Of a stretch of 64,000 nt of DNA, positions 41,221-49,685 are shown piece after piece. The translations under genes were made by a program, and so were the position numbers. This DNA is from Desulfovibrio aminophilus (GTDB lineage Bacteria; Desulfobacterota; Desulfovibrionia; Desulfovibrionales; Desulfovibrionaceae). Below the pieces are notes generated by a model, which did not search any database, was not told where the DNA came from, and was given only the letters and a program-made list of their open reading frames with translations. Every line of letters starts with the position of its first letter. The first letter of the stretch is position 1. The stretch is taken from contig NZ_JAMHGA010000032.1 of NCBI RefSeq assembly GCF_023660105.1, forward strand, positions 16,834-80,833, in the 5' to 3' direction.

Positions 41221-42180
41221 ATGCGAAAATCGACCACCGTGATTCTTTTCCTGGCCGCCTGGGCCCTGTCCTGGACCGCGTCCCCGGCGTTCGCCGAGGC
41301 GCGGGTGGACTGGACGCGGGGCCAGGTCGAGGCCCGGGCCTTCGAGCCCGTGGACCCGGACCCCTATGCGCCCACCGGCGATCCGGCCGTGGCCCTGCGC
41401 AAGGCCGCCCTGGCCGCCCGCAAGGAGCTGCTGGAGGCCGTCGCGGCCATCCGCTTCGACGCCGATTTCGGCGTGGGCGGGCTGCTGTCCCGGGACCAGG
41501 CCCTGGCCGGACGGGTGCGCGGCCTGTTGCAGAACTCGCCCTTCCAGGGCGCCGAGGGCCAGGACGCCGATGGCCGCCGGGGCATGGCGGCCACGGCCGA
41601 GGCCAGGCTTTCCGGGCCGCTGCTCGACCTGCTCATGCCGCCGTCCCTGGTCCAGTTCCAGAGCGCCGTGCCGCCGCGCCGCACCCTGGCCCCGCGGGCC
41701 GCGCCGCAGCCCGGCCTGACCACCCTGGCCCCGTCTCCGGCTCCGGCCCCCGGCCTGCTTCAGGTTCCGGCCGCGCCGGGCGGACCCTCGGCGAACACCG
41801 GCCTGATCGTGGACGCCCGCGCCCTGCCCCTGATCCCGGCGCTCCTGCCGGTGATTCTGGACGAGTCCGGCACGGGCCTCTACGGCGCGTTCCTGGTCGC
41901 GCGCGCCGCCGCCCTGGCCAACCGTCTGGTGCTCTATACCGCCTCGGTCGACGACCCGGCCGTGCGCGAGCGCTGCGGGGCCCAGCCCCTGCACGTGAAG
42001 GCCGTGTCCCTGGGACCCTCGAACGTCGATCCCGTGCTCTCGTCCGGGGACGCCGAACGGGTCCGGGCCCTGATGCGCAATCCCGAAGCCCTGGCGCGCT
42101 GCGCCGTGGCCGTCCTGTGGACGCCTCCGGCCGTGGAGGCCGCCGCTCCCACCCCTGAAAGCAACGACGCCCCGAGGTGA
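41221..42180 (+). CDS. exported hypothetical protein
   Basis: 319 aa from the ATG at 41221. A Sec signal peptide ends at about residue 25 (SWTASPAFA). Residues about 45-150 are Ala/Arg/Leu-rich helices (DPAVALRKAALAARKELLEAVAAI). A Pro/Ala-rich linker follows (about 158-185), then a compact domain beginning GLIVDARALPLIPALLPVILDESGTGLYGAF. That last pattern is seen in envelope proteins of related sulfate reducers, with no known function. The next exported gene starts 4 bases on. A periplasmic or envelope scaffold role is a guess. Confidence 0.7.
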   Translation: MRKSTTVILFLAAWALSWTASPAFAEARVDWTRGQVEARAFEPVDPDPYAPTGDPAVALRKAALAARKELLEAVAAIRFDADFGVGGLLSRDQALAGRVRGLLQNSPFQGAEGQDADGRRGMAATAEARLSGPLLDLLMPPSLVQFQSAVPPRRTLAPRAAPQPGLTTLAPSPAPAPGLLQVPAAPGGPSANTGLIVDARALPLIPALLPVILDESGTGLYGAFLVARAAALANRLVLYTASVDDPAVRERCGAQPLHVKAVSLGPSNVDPVLSSGDAERVRALMRNPEALARCAVAVLWTPPAVEAAAPTPESNDAPR

Positions 42181-42184
42181 CCGC

Positions 42185-43066
42185 GTGTCCGCCCGTGTCC
42201 TGTGCCTGCTCCTGCTTCTTCTGGCCCTGTCCCTCCCGGCCCATGCCGGGCCCGTGGAGGTCTTCCAGCCCCTGGAACAGAACCTGAGCCCCATGCAGCT
42301 GCGGGCCAAGGCCCGCCAGGGGGCCTTCGTCCAGGCCGTGAACCAGGCCGTGCTGGCGCTCCTGCCCGCGGCCCCCGGCGAGGCCCAGCAGGCCAAACTC
42401 CGGGAATACTTCCAGGACCGCGCCCAGCAGTACGTCACCGGCTACCAGGACGTCTCCGCCGTGCAGGAGCCCGAGGGCCTGCGCCTGACCCTGAACGTGG
42501 AGGTGAACCAGTCGGCGCTGCGGTCCATGCTGCGCCGTTGCGGCGCCTACTACACCGCCGGGCATCCGCTGGCCTACGACCTGCGCCTGCTCAGCCCGCT
42601 CACGGCCGAGGAGTCGCGCCGCCTGGACGACCTGGCGGTCATGGGCGGGCTGGAGCGCCACGCCGGGGCCCTGCCCGAGTTCACCCTGGAGCGCGGAGTG
42701 GGCACGCTCTGGAAGGGCACCCTGCGCACTCCCGAGACCCAGCTTTCGGACACCCAGCCCGATCCCGTGGGCCTTTGGGAAAAGCTTTGGAACCGCTATT
42801 TCGCGGGGCAGACCACGGCCGCGGCCGGAAACTTCACGGTGCTGCGGGTGTCCGGCTGGTTCTCGCCCGACGGCGCGGCCGAGTTCGACCGCATGCTGCG
42901 CGCGTTCGGCGCGGTCCAGGACGTGCAGATGCTCGGCATGGAGCTGGCCACCTCGGGCGTGGCCGCCTCCTGGCGCTTCAAGGTGGTGGACGCCGAAGCC
43001 CTGGAGGCCCGGCTCAAGGAGTATCTCCCCTCGCGGGGCCTGACGCGGACGCAATCCGGCGGCTGA
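42185..43066 (+). CDS. exported hypothetical protein
   Basis: 293 aa from a GTG start. A signal peptide (LLLLLLALSLPAHA) ends near residue 22. The mature part has a helix with LRAKARQGAFVQAVNQAVLALLP, a beta-rich core (YVTGYQDVSAVQEPEGLRLTLNVEVNQSALRSML) resembling DUF2066/FlgT-type N-terminal domains only in outline, and a C-terminal part with FTVLRVSGWFSPDGAAEFDRML. I do not recognise the family. It follows the other exported gene by 4 bases and is followed at once by a phosphatidyltransferase gene. Confidence 0.7.
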   Translation: MSARVLCLLLLLLALSLPAHAGPVEVFQPLEQNLSPMQLRAKARQGAFVQAVNQAVLALLPAAPGEAQQAKLREYFQDRAQQYVTGYQDVSAVQEPEGLRLTLNVEVNQSALRSMLRRCGAYYTAGHPLAYDLRLLSPLTAEESRRLDDLAVMGGLERHAGALPEFTLERGVGTLWKGTLRTPETQLSDTQPDPVGLWEKLWNRYFAGQTTAAAGNFTVLRVSGWFSPDGAAEFDRMLRAFGAVQDVQMLGMELATSGVAASWRFKVVDAEALEARLKEYLPSRGLTRTQSGG

Positions 43067-43067
43067 G

Positions 43068-43658
43068 GTGCGCATGCCTCTCCGGGAAGACAACTGGACC
43101 ATCCCCAACCTGCTGACGATCTCCCGGATTCTGCTCACTCCGGCCTTTGTGGCGGCCTTCGCCAGCCACCGTTTCGACCTGGCCTGGGGCCTGTTCGCCT
43201 TGGCCGGGCTGACCGACGCCCTGGACGGGCTCCTGGCCCGGCTGCTGCACCAGCGCACCCGCCTGGGCGGCATGCTCGACCCCCTGGCCGACAAGGTCCT
43301 GCTCGTGACCTCCTTCATCTGCCTGTCCCTGGCGGGCTTCCTGCCCGCCTGGCTGGCCGCCCTGGTGGTCAGCCGCGACGCCATCATCGTGGGCGGGCTG
43401 GTGATGCTCAACTTCTGGGGCGTGGAGGTGCGCAACAAGATCCGTCCGTCGCTCTGGGGCAAGCTGACCACCGCCTCGCAGATCAGTCTCGTCTTCGTGG
43501 TCATGCTCCAGGGGTCGCTGGGGCGTTCCTGGCCCCTGCTCCTGGACGGGCTGATTCTTCTCGCCGCGGCCTTGACTGCGGTGTCGGGATTGCATTACGT
43601 GCGGCGTGGTTTCGCCCTGTTCCCGGTCCCGGATGACGACGAACGTTTCCGGCGGTAA
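43068..43658 (+). CDS. CDP-alcohol phosphatidyltransferase (PgsA-like)
   Basis: 196 aa, multi-pass. The family signature DG-x2-AR-x8-G-x3-D-x3-D is complete in TDALDGLLARLLHQRTRLGG and MLDPLADK. It begins WTIPNLLTISRILLTPAF, as phosphatidylglycerophosphate synthases do. It would move a phosphatidyl group from CDP-diacylglycerol to glycerol-3-phosphate or a similar alcohol. Acceptor identity is inferred from the N-terminal pattern only, so no symbol is given. GTG (43068) or ATG (43074) may be the start. Confidence 0.85.
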   Translation: MRMPLREDNWTIPNLLTISRILLTPAFVAAFASHRFDLAWGLFALAGLTDALDGLLARLLHQRTRLGGMLDPLADKVLLVTSFICLSLAGFLPAWLAALVVSRDAIIVGGLVMLNFWGVEVRNKIRPSLWGKLTTASQISLVFVVMLQGSLGRSWPLLLDGLILLAAALTAVSGLHYVRRGFALFPVPDDDERFRR

Positions 43659-43679
43659 CGGGCGCTCCTGGGGGGGGCA

Positions 43680-45899
43680 GTGCTGCAAGAAATTCTGGAG
43701 GACCTTCGGCCCGCGCGGCTGCTGAACACCGTCAGCGTGGGACTGGCGGCGGGCCTGTTCATCGTCGTCAACCAACTTTCCTTCGCCACCCTGATCTTTT
43801 CCGGGAGCTTGAGCCACGGCGCCATCCGGGCCACGAGCCTGACGCTCTTCGGCGGCCTGGCCCTGTGCCTGGTGGTGGCCCTGATGAGCAGCTTCCGGGC
43901 CTCCGTGGCCTGTCCCCAGGACACGCCCACGGCCATCCTGGCCCCCACGGCCGGAGCCATGGCCGTGGTCCTGGCCGGGGCCTCGCCGGACACGGCCTTC
44001 GCCACCGTGGCCGCGGCCCTGGGCCTGTCCACGCTCGTCACGGCCCTGGTCTTCATCCTGCTCGGGCGCTTCCGGCTGGGCAACCTCGTGCGCTTCATGC
44101 CCTATCCCGTGGTCGGCGGGTTCCTGGCGGGCACGGGCTGGCTGCTGTTGAGCGGCAGCTTCGGGATCATGACCGGCGCGCCGCTGAATCTGGACATCCT
44201 GGGCCAGCTCTTCACCCGGCCGAGCTACATCAAGTGGCTCCCGGGCGCGGTCATGGCCCTGTTCCTGTTCTTCGCCCTGCGGCGCTTTCGGAGCTTCTTC
44301 ATCCTTCCGGTCACGCTGGTCGCCTCCCTGGCGCTCTTCCTGGCCTTCGTCTCCCTGTCCGGCATGGGCCTGGAGGGCGCGCGGGCCATGGGCCTGCTCC
44401 TGGGCGTGGGCGGCGAGGCCGCCCGCTGGCCGGTCTTCGGACCCTCGGACCTGGCCCTGGTGCGCTGGGACGTGATCTGGCGGCAGGCCGGACCGCTGCT
44501 CACCATTCCGCTGCTCTCCACGGTTTCGCTCCTGCTCAACGCCAGCGGCATCGAGCTGGGCGCGCGGCGCGACCTGGACCTGAACCGGGAACTCCTGGCC
44601 AACGGCCTGGGCAACGCGGTGGCCGGGCTGGGCTGCTCCAACGTGGGCTACGTGGCCATCAGCCTGTCCCTGTTCGGAGCCAGCACCGGCGCGCATTCCC
44701 GCATCGTGGGCCTGCTGGCCGCCCTGTTCACCGGCGCGGTGCTCTTCCTGGGCTCGAACCTCGTGGGCTCGTTCCCGCGTTTCCTCATGGGCGGCCTCGT
44801 GCTCTTCATGGGCCTGTCCACCATCTGGGAGTGGGTGGTCCAGGGCTGGCGGCACATGCCCCTGTGGGACTATCTCCTGGTCCTGTTCATCCTCCTGGTC
44901 ATCGCCAACTTCGGCTTCCTCACCGGCGTGGGCGTGGGCCTGGGCGCGGCCATCGTGCTCTTCGTGGTCAACTACAGCCGCATCTCCGTGATCCGCGAGG
45001 AGAGCGACGGCACCACGCTGCGCAGCACGGTGGAGCGGCCCGTGCCGCACCAGCGCATCCTGGCGGAGCAGGGCGGCCGCATCGCCGTGTTCCGGCTCCA
45101 GGGCTTCCTGTTCTTCGGCACGGCCAACTCCCTGCTGACCCGCCTCAGCGCCTGCATGGCCGACGAGAAGCGGCGTCTGCTCTGCATCCTGCTCGACTTC
45201 CGGCAGGTCAACGGCTTCGACATCTCGGCCCTGAACAGTTTCCACCGCCTGGCCCAACTGGCCCAGACGCGCGGCGTGACCCTGGTCTTCGCCCACGCGG
45301 GCAGGGTCTTCCTGGAGCAGCTGCGGCGCTCCGCCGGGGCCGAGGCCGAGGCGTTCCAGGCCCGGCCGGACATGGACCAGGCCCTGGAGTGCTGCGAGGA
45401 GCGCCTGCTGGAGGTGGAACTGCGGGCCCTGGAGGAACGGCGGAACCAGGGCGGCGCGGACGACTTCTTCGATCTCGTGGTGGACGACATGCTCCGGCAC
45501 CTGGAGCAGAAGGAACTCTTCGAGGACATCGCGGAGCGGCTGCGGCCCTGGCTGGAGGAGCGCTCGGTGGCTCCGGACCGGGCCTTCATCGAGCAGGGGC
45601 GGCCCACCGAGGGCTTCTTCCTGCTCCTGCGGGGCACGGCCCGGGAGGACGTGAAGCGCTCCGACGGGCAGACCGTCCGCCTGCGCACCTTGGGCCCAGG
45701 CACCGTGGCCGGCGAATTGGGCGCGTCCCTGGGCTATCCGGCGCTGTCCAGCGTCGTGGCGGTCACGGAATGCTTGGTGGGCTTCTTCTCCCGGGAGAAC
45801 CTCGACCGCCTGGAGCGGGAGGACCCCGCCCTGGCGCTGGCCTTCCAGAAGATGCTCAACGGCCTGCTGGAGCAGCGCCTCGTGGCGCGGGCCGGGTAG
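43680..45899 (+). CDS. SulP-family anion transporter fused to STAS and cyclic-nucleotide-binding-like domains
   Basis: 739 aa from a GTG start. About 1-440 form the SLC26/SulP membrane domain (SFATLIFSGSL, CPQDTPTAILAPTAGAMAVV, MPYPVVGGFLAGTGWLLLSG, ANGLGNAVAGLGCSNVGYVA). A STAS domain lies at about 455-560, with the usual Asp-x-Ser site in NGFDISALNSF. A Crp-type cNMP-binding-like domain covers about 600-735 (FIEQGRPTEGFFLLLRGTA, GPGTVAGELGASLGYPALSS). The Arg that holds the cyclic phosphate in cAMP-binding members is absent from that cassette, so it may bind no nucleotide. The substrate, sulfate or another anion, is not fixed by sequence. Confidence 0.9.
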   Translation: MLQEILEDLRPARLLNTVSVGLAAGLFIVVNQLSFATLIFSGSLSHGAIRATSLTLFGGLALCLVVALMSSFRASVACPQDTPTAILAPTAGAMAVVLAGASPDTAFATVAAALGLSTLVTALVFILLGRFRLGNLVRFMPYPVVGGFLAGTGWLLLSGSFGIMTGAPLNLDILGQLFTRPSYIKWLPGAVMALFLFFALRRFRSFFILPVTLVASLALFLAFVSLSGMGLEGARAMGLLLGVGGEAARWPVFGPSDLALVRWDVIWRQAGPLLTIPLLSTVSLLLNASGIELGARRDLDLNRELLANGLGNAVAGLGCSNVGYVAISLSLFGASTGAHSRIVGLLAALFTGAVLFLGSNLVGSFPRFLMGGLVLFMGLSTIWEWVVQGWRHMPLWDYLLVLFILLVIANFGFLTGVGVGLGAAIVLFVVNYSRISVIREESDGTTLRSTVERPVPHQRILAEQGGRIAVFRLQGFLFFGTANSLLTRLSACMADEKRRLLCILLDFRQVNGFDISALNSFHRLAQLAQTRGVTLVFAHAGRVFLEQLRRSAGAEAEAFQARPDMDQALECCEERLLEVELRALEERRNQGGADDFFDLVVDDMLRHLEQKELFEDIAERLRPWLEERSVAPDRAFIEQGRPTEGFFLLLRGTAREDVKRSDGQTVRLRTLGPGTVAGELGASLGYPALSSVVAVTECLVGFFSRENLDRLEREDPALALAFQKMLNGLLEQRLVARAG

Positions 45900-45920
45900 G
45901 CCGGGCCGGACTCGGGACGA

Positions 45921-45955
45921 AAAAAAGCCCGGAACCTTGGTTCCGGGCTTTCTTG
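45921..45955. terminator. bidirectional intrinsic terminator
   Basis: AAAGCCCGGAACC (45924-45936) pairs with GGTTCCGGGCTTT (45939-45951); T-rich on plus and a run of six T on minus. It ends the SulP gene and the convergent tatA gene. Confidence 0.85.
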
Positions 45956-45972
45956 TCAGCGCTGGGCCGGGG

Positions 45973-46170
45973 CTACTGCTCGTCCTTGTCCTTCTTGGGC
46001 GCGCCCTTGTTGGGGGTCACGTCGATCTCTTCGGGCTCGCTGGTGGCCTTCTTGAAATTCTTGATGGCCTTGCCGAGTCCGCCGCCGATTTCCGGCAGCT
46101 TCTTGGCGCCGAAGATCACGACCACGATGAGCAGGATGATGAGCAGTTCCGACATTCCGATACCGAACAT
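45973..46170 (-). CDS. tatA: twin-arginine translocase subunit TatA
   Basis: 65 aa. A single N-terminal membrane helix ([23 protein letters not shown]) is followed by the amphipathic helix [14 protein letters not shown] and a short charged tail, the exact plan of TatA/E. FGxKKLPEIG is the hallmark. It forms the protein-conducting part of the Tat system for folded proteins. It stands alone; tatB and tatC are not adjacent. It has its own promoter and terminator. Confidence 0.95.
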   Translation of the reverse strand: MFGIGMSELLIILLIVVVIFGAKKLPEIGGGLGKAIKNFKKATSEPEEIDVTPNKGAPKKDKDEQ

Positions 46171-46196
46171 GGGCAGCCTCCCGAGACGTTAGGTGC

Positions 46197-46225
46197 GCTA
46201 TACACGGCGCGAACGGGCAGGTCAA
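46197..46225 (-). promoter_or_regulatory. sigma70-type promoter of tatA
   Basis: On the minus strand TTGACC (46220-46225), 17 bases, TATAGC (46197-46202). It lies about 27 bases before the tatA start. Confidence 0.65.
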
Positions 46226-46305
46226 TACGCCCATCGGCCTTTACTTCCGGCTCCCCGGGCCTTAAACAAGCCTTTTCTGGCCGTTTCCGGCCGGTTGAAG
46301 GAAGG

Positions 46306-46704
46306 ATGATGGGGCTGCTCACGAGACTGCCGGGAACGGCCTGCGCCTTTTTCGAGCGCGGGCGGTGCTTTTACGAGGAACGGCTGAATCCCGGCTACCA
46401 TGAGGAATGGCGCTGCCTCGTGCTCCAGCGCTGGGAGTCCGTGTACGAGGACTTCCTGCGCCAGGCCGACGCCTTCGGCCTGGAGGACGCGGCGGCCTCT
46501 GGACTTTGGCAGCGGCGCTTCGAGCGCCTGGCCGGGGCCGATCCCCAGTGTCCGAGCTTCCAGCCCGGCCGGGAGGACGAGCCCCCCGGCTGCGTGTTCG
46601 CCCAGGAAGGCCTGTGCCTGCTGTCCCTGCCGCTGTGCGAGGGCCAGTGCGCGCGTTTCAAACCCCGTGTCCTCGACCCGGCCGCGAGCCCGGCCAAGGA
46701 GTGA
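46306..46704 (+). CDS. cysteine-rich protein of unknown function
   Basis: 132 aa with eight cysteines: one near residue 13, then FERGRCFYEERLNPG and EEWRC in the N-terminal third, and a cluster DPQCPSF, PPGCVF, GLCLL, PLCEGQCARF in the C-terminal third. This spacing could hold zinc or an Fe-S cluster, but it matches no family I can name. Between them lies an acidic helical part (LQRWESVYEDFLRQADAFGLEDA). The start may be the ATG at 46306 or at 46309; the GAAGGAAG before it favours the second. The next gene follows after 4 bases. Confidence 0.7.
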   Translation: MMGLLTRLPGTACAFFERGRCFYEERLNPGYHEEWRCLVLQRWESVYEDFLRQADAFGLEDAAASGLWQRRFERLAGADPQCPSFQPGREDEPPGCVFAQEGLCLLSLPLCEGQCARFKPRVLDPAASPAKE

Positions 46705-46708
46705 CGGC

Positions 46709-47530
46709 ATGTTTGTCTTCTTTCCCACCATGCACGCGGAACTGCTGCCCGGCGGCGCGCCTTCCGGCGTCCTGCTGCTGGACCCGGGCTACGAGGACGC
46801 CGGTCCCGAGGGCGGACTGCGGCCCTCCGGCCTGCCCCTGGACCCGGCCACGGCCCGGGCTCTGGTGCGCGACAGCGTGCGGTTCGGCGAACAGTTCCAG
46901 GCCCCCGGCGACCTGGCGGCCTACGGCCTCACCGAGGCCCTGAAGGAGGCCGGGGAGGGCTCCGCGTCCTCCATCCAGGCCGAGTTGGCCCGGCGCATGA
47001 GCGGCCTGCCCGGCGCGCCCCAGGGCGATCCCGTGCCCGCCCAGGCCCAGATGACCTTGTTGCTGGCCTGGTTCTATGAGGAGCGCTTCCTGGAGATGCA
47101 GCGCCTGGAGCAGGGGCTGGCGGCCTCCTGGGAGGCCTTCGGCCGGGGGCTGGGCCTGGAGCCCGAGGAGGAGGGCACCGGCGAGGCCGAACTGGACCGC
47201 GCGCTCACCGGCCTGACCGCGCCTGTGGTGGGCCGCCCGCAGTACCCCTGGCGCGTGCTTCTGGAGGCGGCGGCCTTTTTCCTGCCCGAGGGCGCGCTGC
47301 TCATCACAAGCGAGGCCGAGCCCGCGTCGGCCTGGGCCGAGGCCGGGCTGGCGGCGTCCAGGGACGCCGCCGCGCATCCGGCCCTGGCCGGACTACCCGC
47401 CGGAACCCGGGTCGTGTCCGCGCCGGTCTGGAAGCTCTCCGGCCGGAGGCGGGAGCCCGCCGGGCGGCCCGACCTGCTGCGCCGCCTGGACGTGGCCGTG
47501 TTGCCGGGCGAAGCCGGGGAGGCCCGGTGA
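46709..47530 (+). CDS. hypothetical protein, partner of the Cys-rich protein
   Basis: 273 aa, soluble, no signal peptide. I do not recognise it. It starts with strand-like MFVFFPTMHAELLPGG and has several helices with a central QMTLLLAWFYEERFLEMQRLEQGL, then PQYPWRVLLEAAAFFLPEGALLITSE. There are no cysteines or clear catalytic motif. It lies 4 bases after the Cys-rich gene and overlaps the HAD gene (GTGA), so the three proteins are probably made together. Confidence 0.7.
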   Translation: MFVFFPTMHAELLPGGAPSGVLLLDPGYEDAGPEGGLRPSGLPLDPATARALVRDSVRFGEQFQAPGDLAAYGLTEALKEAGEGSASSIQAELARRMSGLPGAPQGDPVPAQAQMTLLLAWFYEERFLEMQRLEQGLAASWEAFGRGLGLEPEEEGTGEAELDRALTGLTAPVVGRPQYPWRVLLEAAAFFLPEGALLITSEAEPASAWAEAGLAASRDAAAHPALAGLPAGTRVVSAPVWKLSGRRREPAGRPDLLRRLDVAVLPGEAGEAR

Positions 47531-48219
47531 TCGTCGTCAACGACCTCATGCGGCCGGAAATCCTGGGCGGGGTGCGGGGATTCATCTTCGACTGCGACGG
47601 GGTGCTCATCGACTCCTTCGCGGCCAACGTCTGGTACTACAACCACTTCCGGGCCCAGTTCGGCCTGCCGCCCATGAGCCCCGAGGAGGAGCGCTACACC
47701 CACACCCGCAACACCTTCGACTCCTTCCGGCACATCCTGCCCCCGGAGCGCTACGAGGAGGCCATGCGGTTGCGGGAGACCTTCGACTACCGCCTGGTCC
47801 TGCCGCACGTGCGCCGCGAGGCCGGCGTGCGCGGGCTGCTCCTCTGGCTGCGCTCCCGGGGCTTCCGGCTGGCCGTGAACACGAGCCGGGCCGACACCAT
47901 GGACGCCATCCTCTCGCACACCGACCTGACGGGCTTCTTCCGGCCGGTGGTCACGGCGCTCACCGAGCCCAGACCCAAGCCCGCGCCCGACGGGGTGCTG
48001 CGCATCCTCTCGGACTGGCGTCGCCCGCGCGAAGAGGTCGTATTCATCGGCGACTCCGTGGTGGACGAGCGCACGGCCCGGGCCGCCGGGGTGCGCTTCT
48101 GGTCCTACGGCGGCGAGGCCCTGGACGCCGAGGTCATGATCCCGGATTATTTCACCTTCCTGCGCAACCTGCGCAGGGCGTATGCGGGCCGTGGCGGGCA
48201 CGCGGGACTTGATTCTTGA
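47527..48219 (+). CDS. HAD-superfamily phosphatase
   Basis: 230 aa from a GTG start that overlaps the upstream stop. HAD motif I is GFIFDCDGVLIDSF (DxDGV), motif II is VNTSRAD, motif III has the Lys in EPRPKPAPDG, and motif IV is FIGDSVVDERTAR. The helical cap lies between I and II, as in phosphoglycolate phosphatase-type enzymes. The substrate is unknown. It ends the three-gene group that begins with the Cys-rich protein. Confidence 0.88.
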   Translation: MIVVNDLMRPEILGGVRGFIFDCDGVLIDSFAANVWYYNHFRAQFGLPPMSPEEERYTHTRNTFDSFRHILPPERYEEAMRLRETFDYRLVLPHVRREAGVRGLLLWLRSRGFRLAVNTSRADTMDAILSHTDLTGFFRPVVTALTEPRPKPAPDGVLRILSDWRRPREEVVFIGDSVVDERTARAAGVRFWSYGGEALDAEVMIPDYFTFLRNLRRAYAGRGGHAGLDS

Positions 48220-48290
48220 GTGCCGCTGTGCCAATTTGGAAACACAACGCGGCGGCCGGGGCTTGACCGGCCGAGGAGTCTGACAAGAAA

Positions 48291-48599
48291 ATGGGCTACA
48301 TGCTCGACATCCTGGCGGGAGTGGTCAACATCCTCCACATGGTCCTGACCGCGTACATGTGGGTGGTCATCATCTCGGCGCTCCTGTCCTGGGTCAATCC
48401 CGACCCCTACAATCCCATCGTCCGTTTCCTGCGCAACGTGACCGAGCCGGTGTTCTACTGGATCCGGCGGCGGCTGCCCTTCGTCGTGGTCGGAGGCTTC
48501 GACCTCTCGCCCATCGTCGTCATCCTGGGCATCCAGCTGCTGGATTCCATCCTCATCCGGGCCTTCAGCCGGATGGCCATGAGCATGGCGGGAGTCTGA
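48291..48599 (+). CDS. YggT family membrane protein
   Basis: 102 aa with two hydrophobic segments. The YGGT repeat is plain: YMWVVIISALLSWVNPDPYNPIVRFLRNVTEPVFYWIRRRLP. In many bacteria YggT/YlmG proteins are encoded near division genes and affect envelope or osmotic traits. divIVA follows after 2 bases, the usual company. Confidence 0.92.
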   Translation: MGYMLDILAGVVNILHMVLTAYMWVVIISALLSWVNPDPYNPIVRFLRNVTEPVFYWIRRRLPFVVVGGFDLSPIVVILGIQLLDSILIRAFSRMAMSMAGV

Positions 48600-48601
48600 A
48601 C

Positions 48602-49105
48602 ATGTCCGTGTCCAAGATCGATCTCCTGAACAGGAAGTTTTCCCGCGCCCTTTTCGGCTATTCCCGCCTGGAGGTGGACCAGTTCCTCCAGGAGGCGGCC
48701 GAGGCCCTGGGACAGACGGTTGATTCGCGCAAGGACGCCCTGCGCAAGCTCAAGCGGCTGGAGGAGACGGTCGAGGAGTACCGCCGCCGCGACGAGACCC
48801 TGCGCGACACGCTCATGAGCACGCAGAAGATGGTCGACGATCTGAAGGCCCAGGCCGGGCGCGAGGCCGAGATCATCCTGGACCAGGCCCGGGCCAAGGC
48901 CGAGGGCATGGTTCAGCAGGGCTACGCCCGCCTGACCCAGCTGCGCGAAGAGGTGGAGCGGCTCAAGCGCCAGCGCGCGGAGTTCGAGGTCCAGCTCAAG
49001 GCCATGCTGGAGAGCCACCTGCGCCTGCTCGACGCCGGGCAGCCCGAACGGGAGCGCCTGGAGGAGATGGAGGCCAAGGTCACTTTTCTGAAGAAGGCCG
49101 AGTGA
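48602..49105 (+). CDS. divIVA: DivIVA domain protein
   Basis: 167 aa. The N-terminal membrane-binding part is DLLNRKFSRALFGYSRLEVDQFL, with the FGY-x-x-x-EVD pattern of DivIVA/GpsB. A long coiled coil (about 35-165) follows. DivIVA proteins sit at curved membrane (poles and septum) and recruit other factors. It is flanked by yggT and yggU, as in many bacteria. In Gram-negative sulfate reducers its role is little studied. Confidence 0.88.
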   Translation: MSVSKIDLLNRKFSRALFGYSRLEVDQFLQEAAEALGQTVDSRKDALRKLKRLEETVEEYRRRDETLRDTLMSTQKMVDDLKAQAGREAEIILDQARAKAEGMVQQGYARLTQLREEVERLKRQRAEFEVQLKAMLESHLRLLDAGQPERERLEEMEAKVTFLKKAE

Positions 49106-49113
49106 GGGGGAAC

Positions 49114-49428
49114 ATGGCCGGGCTGCCCGACTTTGTGCGGCCCGCCGGGGAGGGCCGTTGGCGGCTCCTCGTCTGGGTGCAGCCCGGGGCCAAGGCCGAC
49201 GGGCTGGCCGGAACCTACCAGGGGGCCCTCAAGGTCCGCCTGGGAGCCCGGGCCGTGGACGGCAAGGCCAACAAAGCGCTCATCGACTACATCGCCGGCA
49301 GGCTGGACCTGAGGAAGAACCAGGTCCTTCTGGAGACCGGCCAGACGGGCAGGAAGAAGACCCTGCTCGTGACGTCCCGAATGGAGCCGCCCTGGAGCCG
49401 CATGGCGTCCGAGGCCGCCGAGGAATGA
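49114..49428 (+). CDS. DUF167 (YggU) family protein
   Basis: 104 aa from the ATG at 49114, which has GAGGGGG at good spacing; GTG at 49102 is also possible. The DUF167 motif is LLVWVQPGAKADGLAG, then LKVRLGARAVDGKANKALIDYIAG and GQTGRKKTLLV. Its function is unknown; it is often found next to yggT, as here. Confidence 0.88.
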   Translation: MAGLPDFVRPAGEGRWRLLVWVQPGAKADGLAGTYQGALKVRLGARAVDGKANKALIDYIAGRLDLRKNQVLLETGQTGRKKTLLVTSRMEPPWSRMASEAAEE

Positions 49429-49450
49429 ACAAGCAACCAAGGAGCGACGC

Positions 49451-49681
49451 ATGGAAAACAACGACCTGGCCATCATCGAGAAGTACGGTTCCCAGGACAG
49501 CGAGCTTCGCGACCTCTACGAGCAGCACCAGGAATACGAGAAGTTGTTGGACAAGCTGGAGAGCAAGCCCTACCTGAGCCCGACCCAGATGCAGGAGATC
49601 AAGGCGATCAAGAAGAAGAAGCTCGCCGGGAAGACCAAGCTTCAGTTCCTGCTCGATAAATACCGTCAAGCGGAGGCGTGA
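49451..49681 (+). CDS. DUF465 (YdcH-like) small protein
   Basis: 76 aa, a helical hairpin: [33 protein letters not shown], then [22 protein letters not shown]. The basic [10 protein letters not shown] loop is typical of DUF465. Function unknown. It is 5 bases upstream of ilvB, so both may share a transcript. Confidence 0.85.
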   Translation: MENNDLAIIEKYGSQDSELRDLYEQHQEYEKLLDKLESKPYLSPTQMQEIKAIKKKKLAGKTKLQFLLDKYRQAEA

Positions 49682-49685
49682 TCGA

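Noticed and set aside
46171..46305. tRNA or small RNA gene between tatA and the Cys-rich gene
   Set aside because: No cloverleaf, no TTCRA loop and no CCA end; the palindromic pieces are explained by the tatA promoter and GC content.
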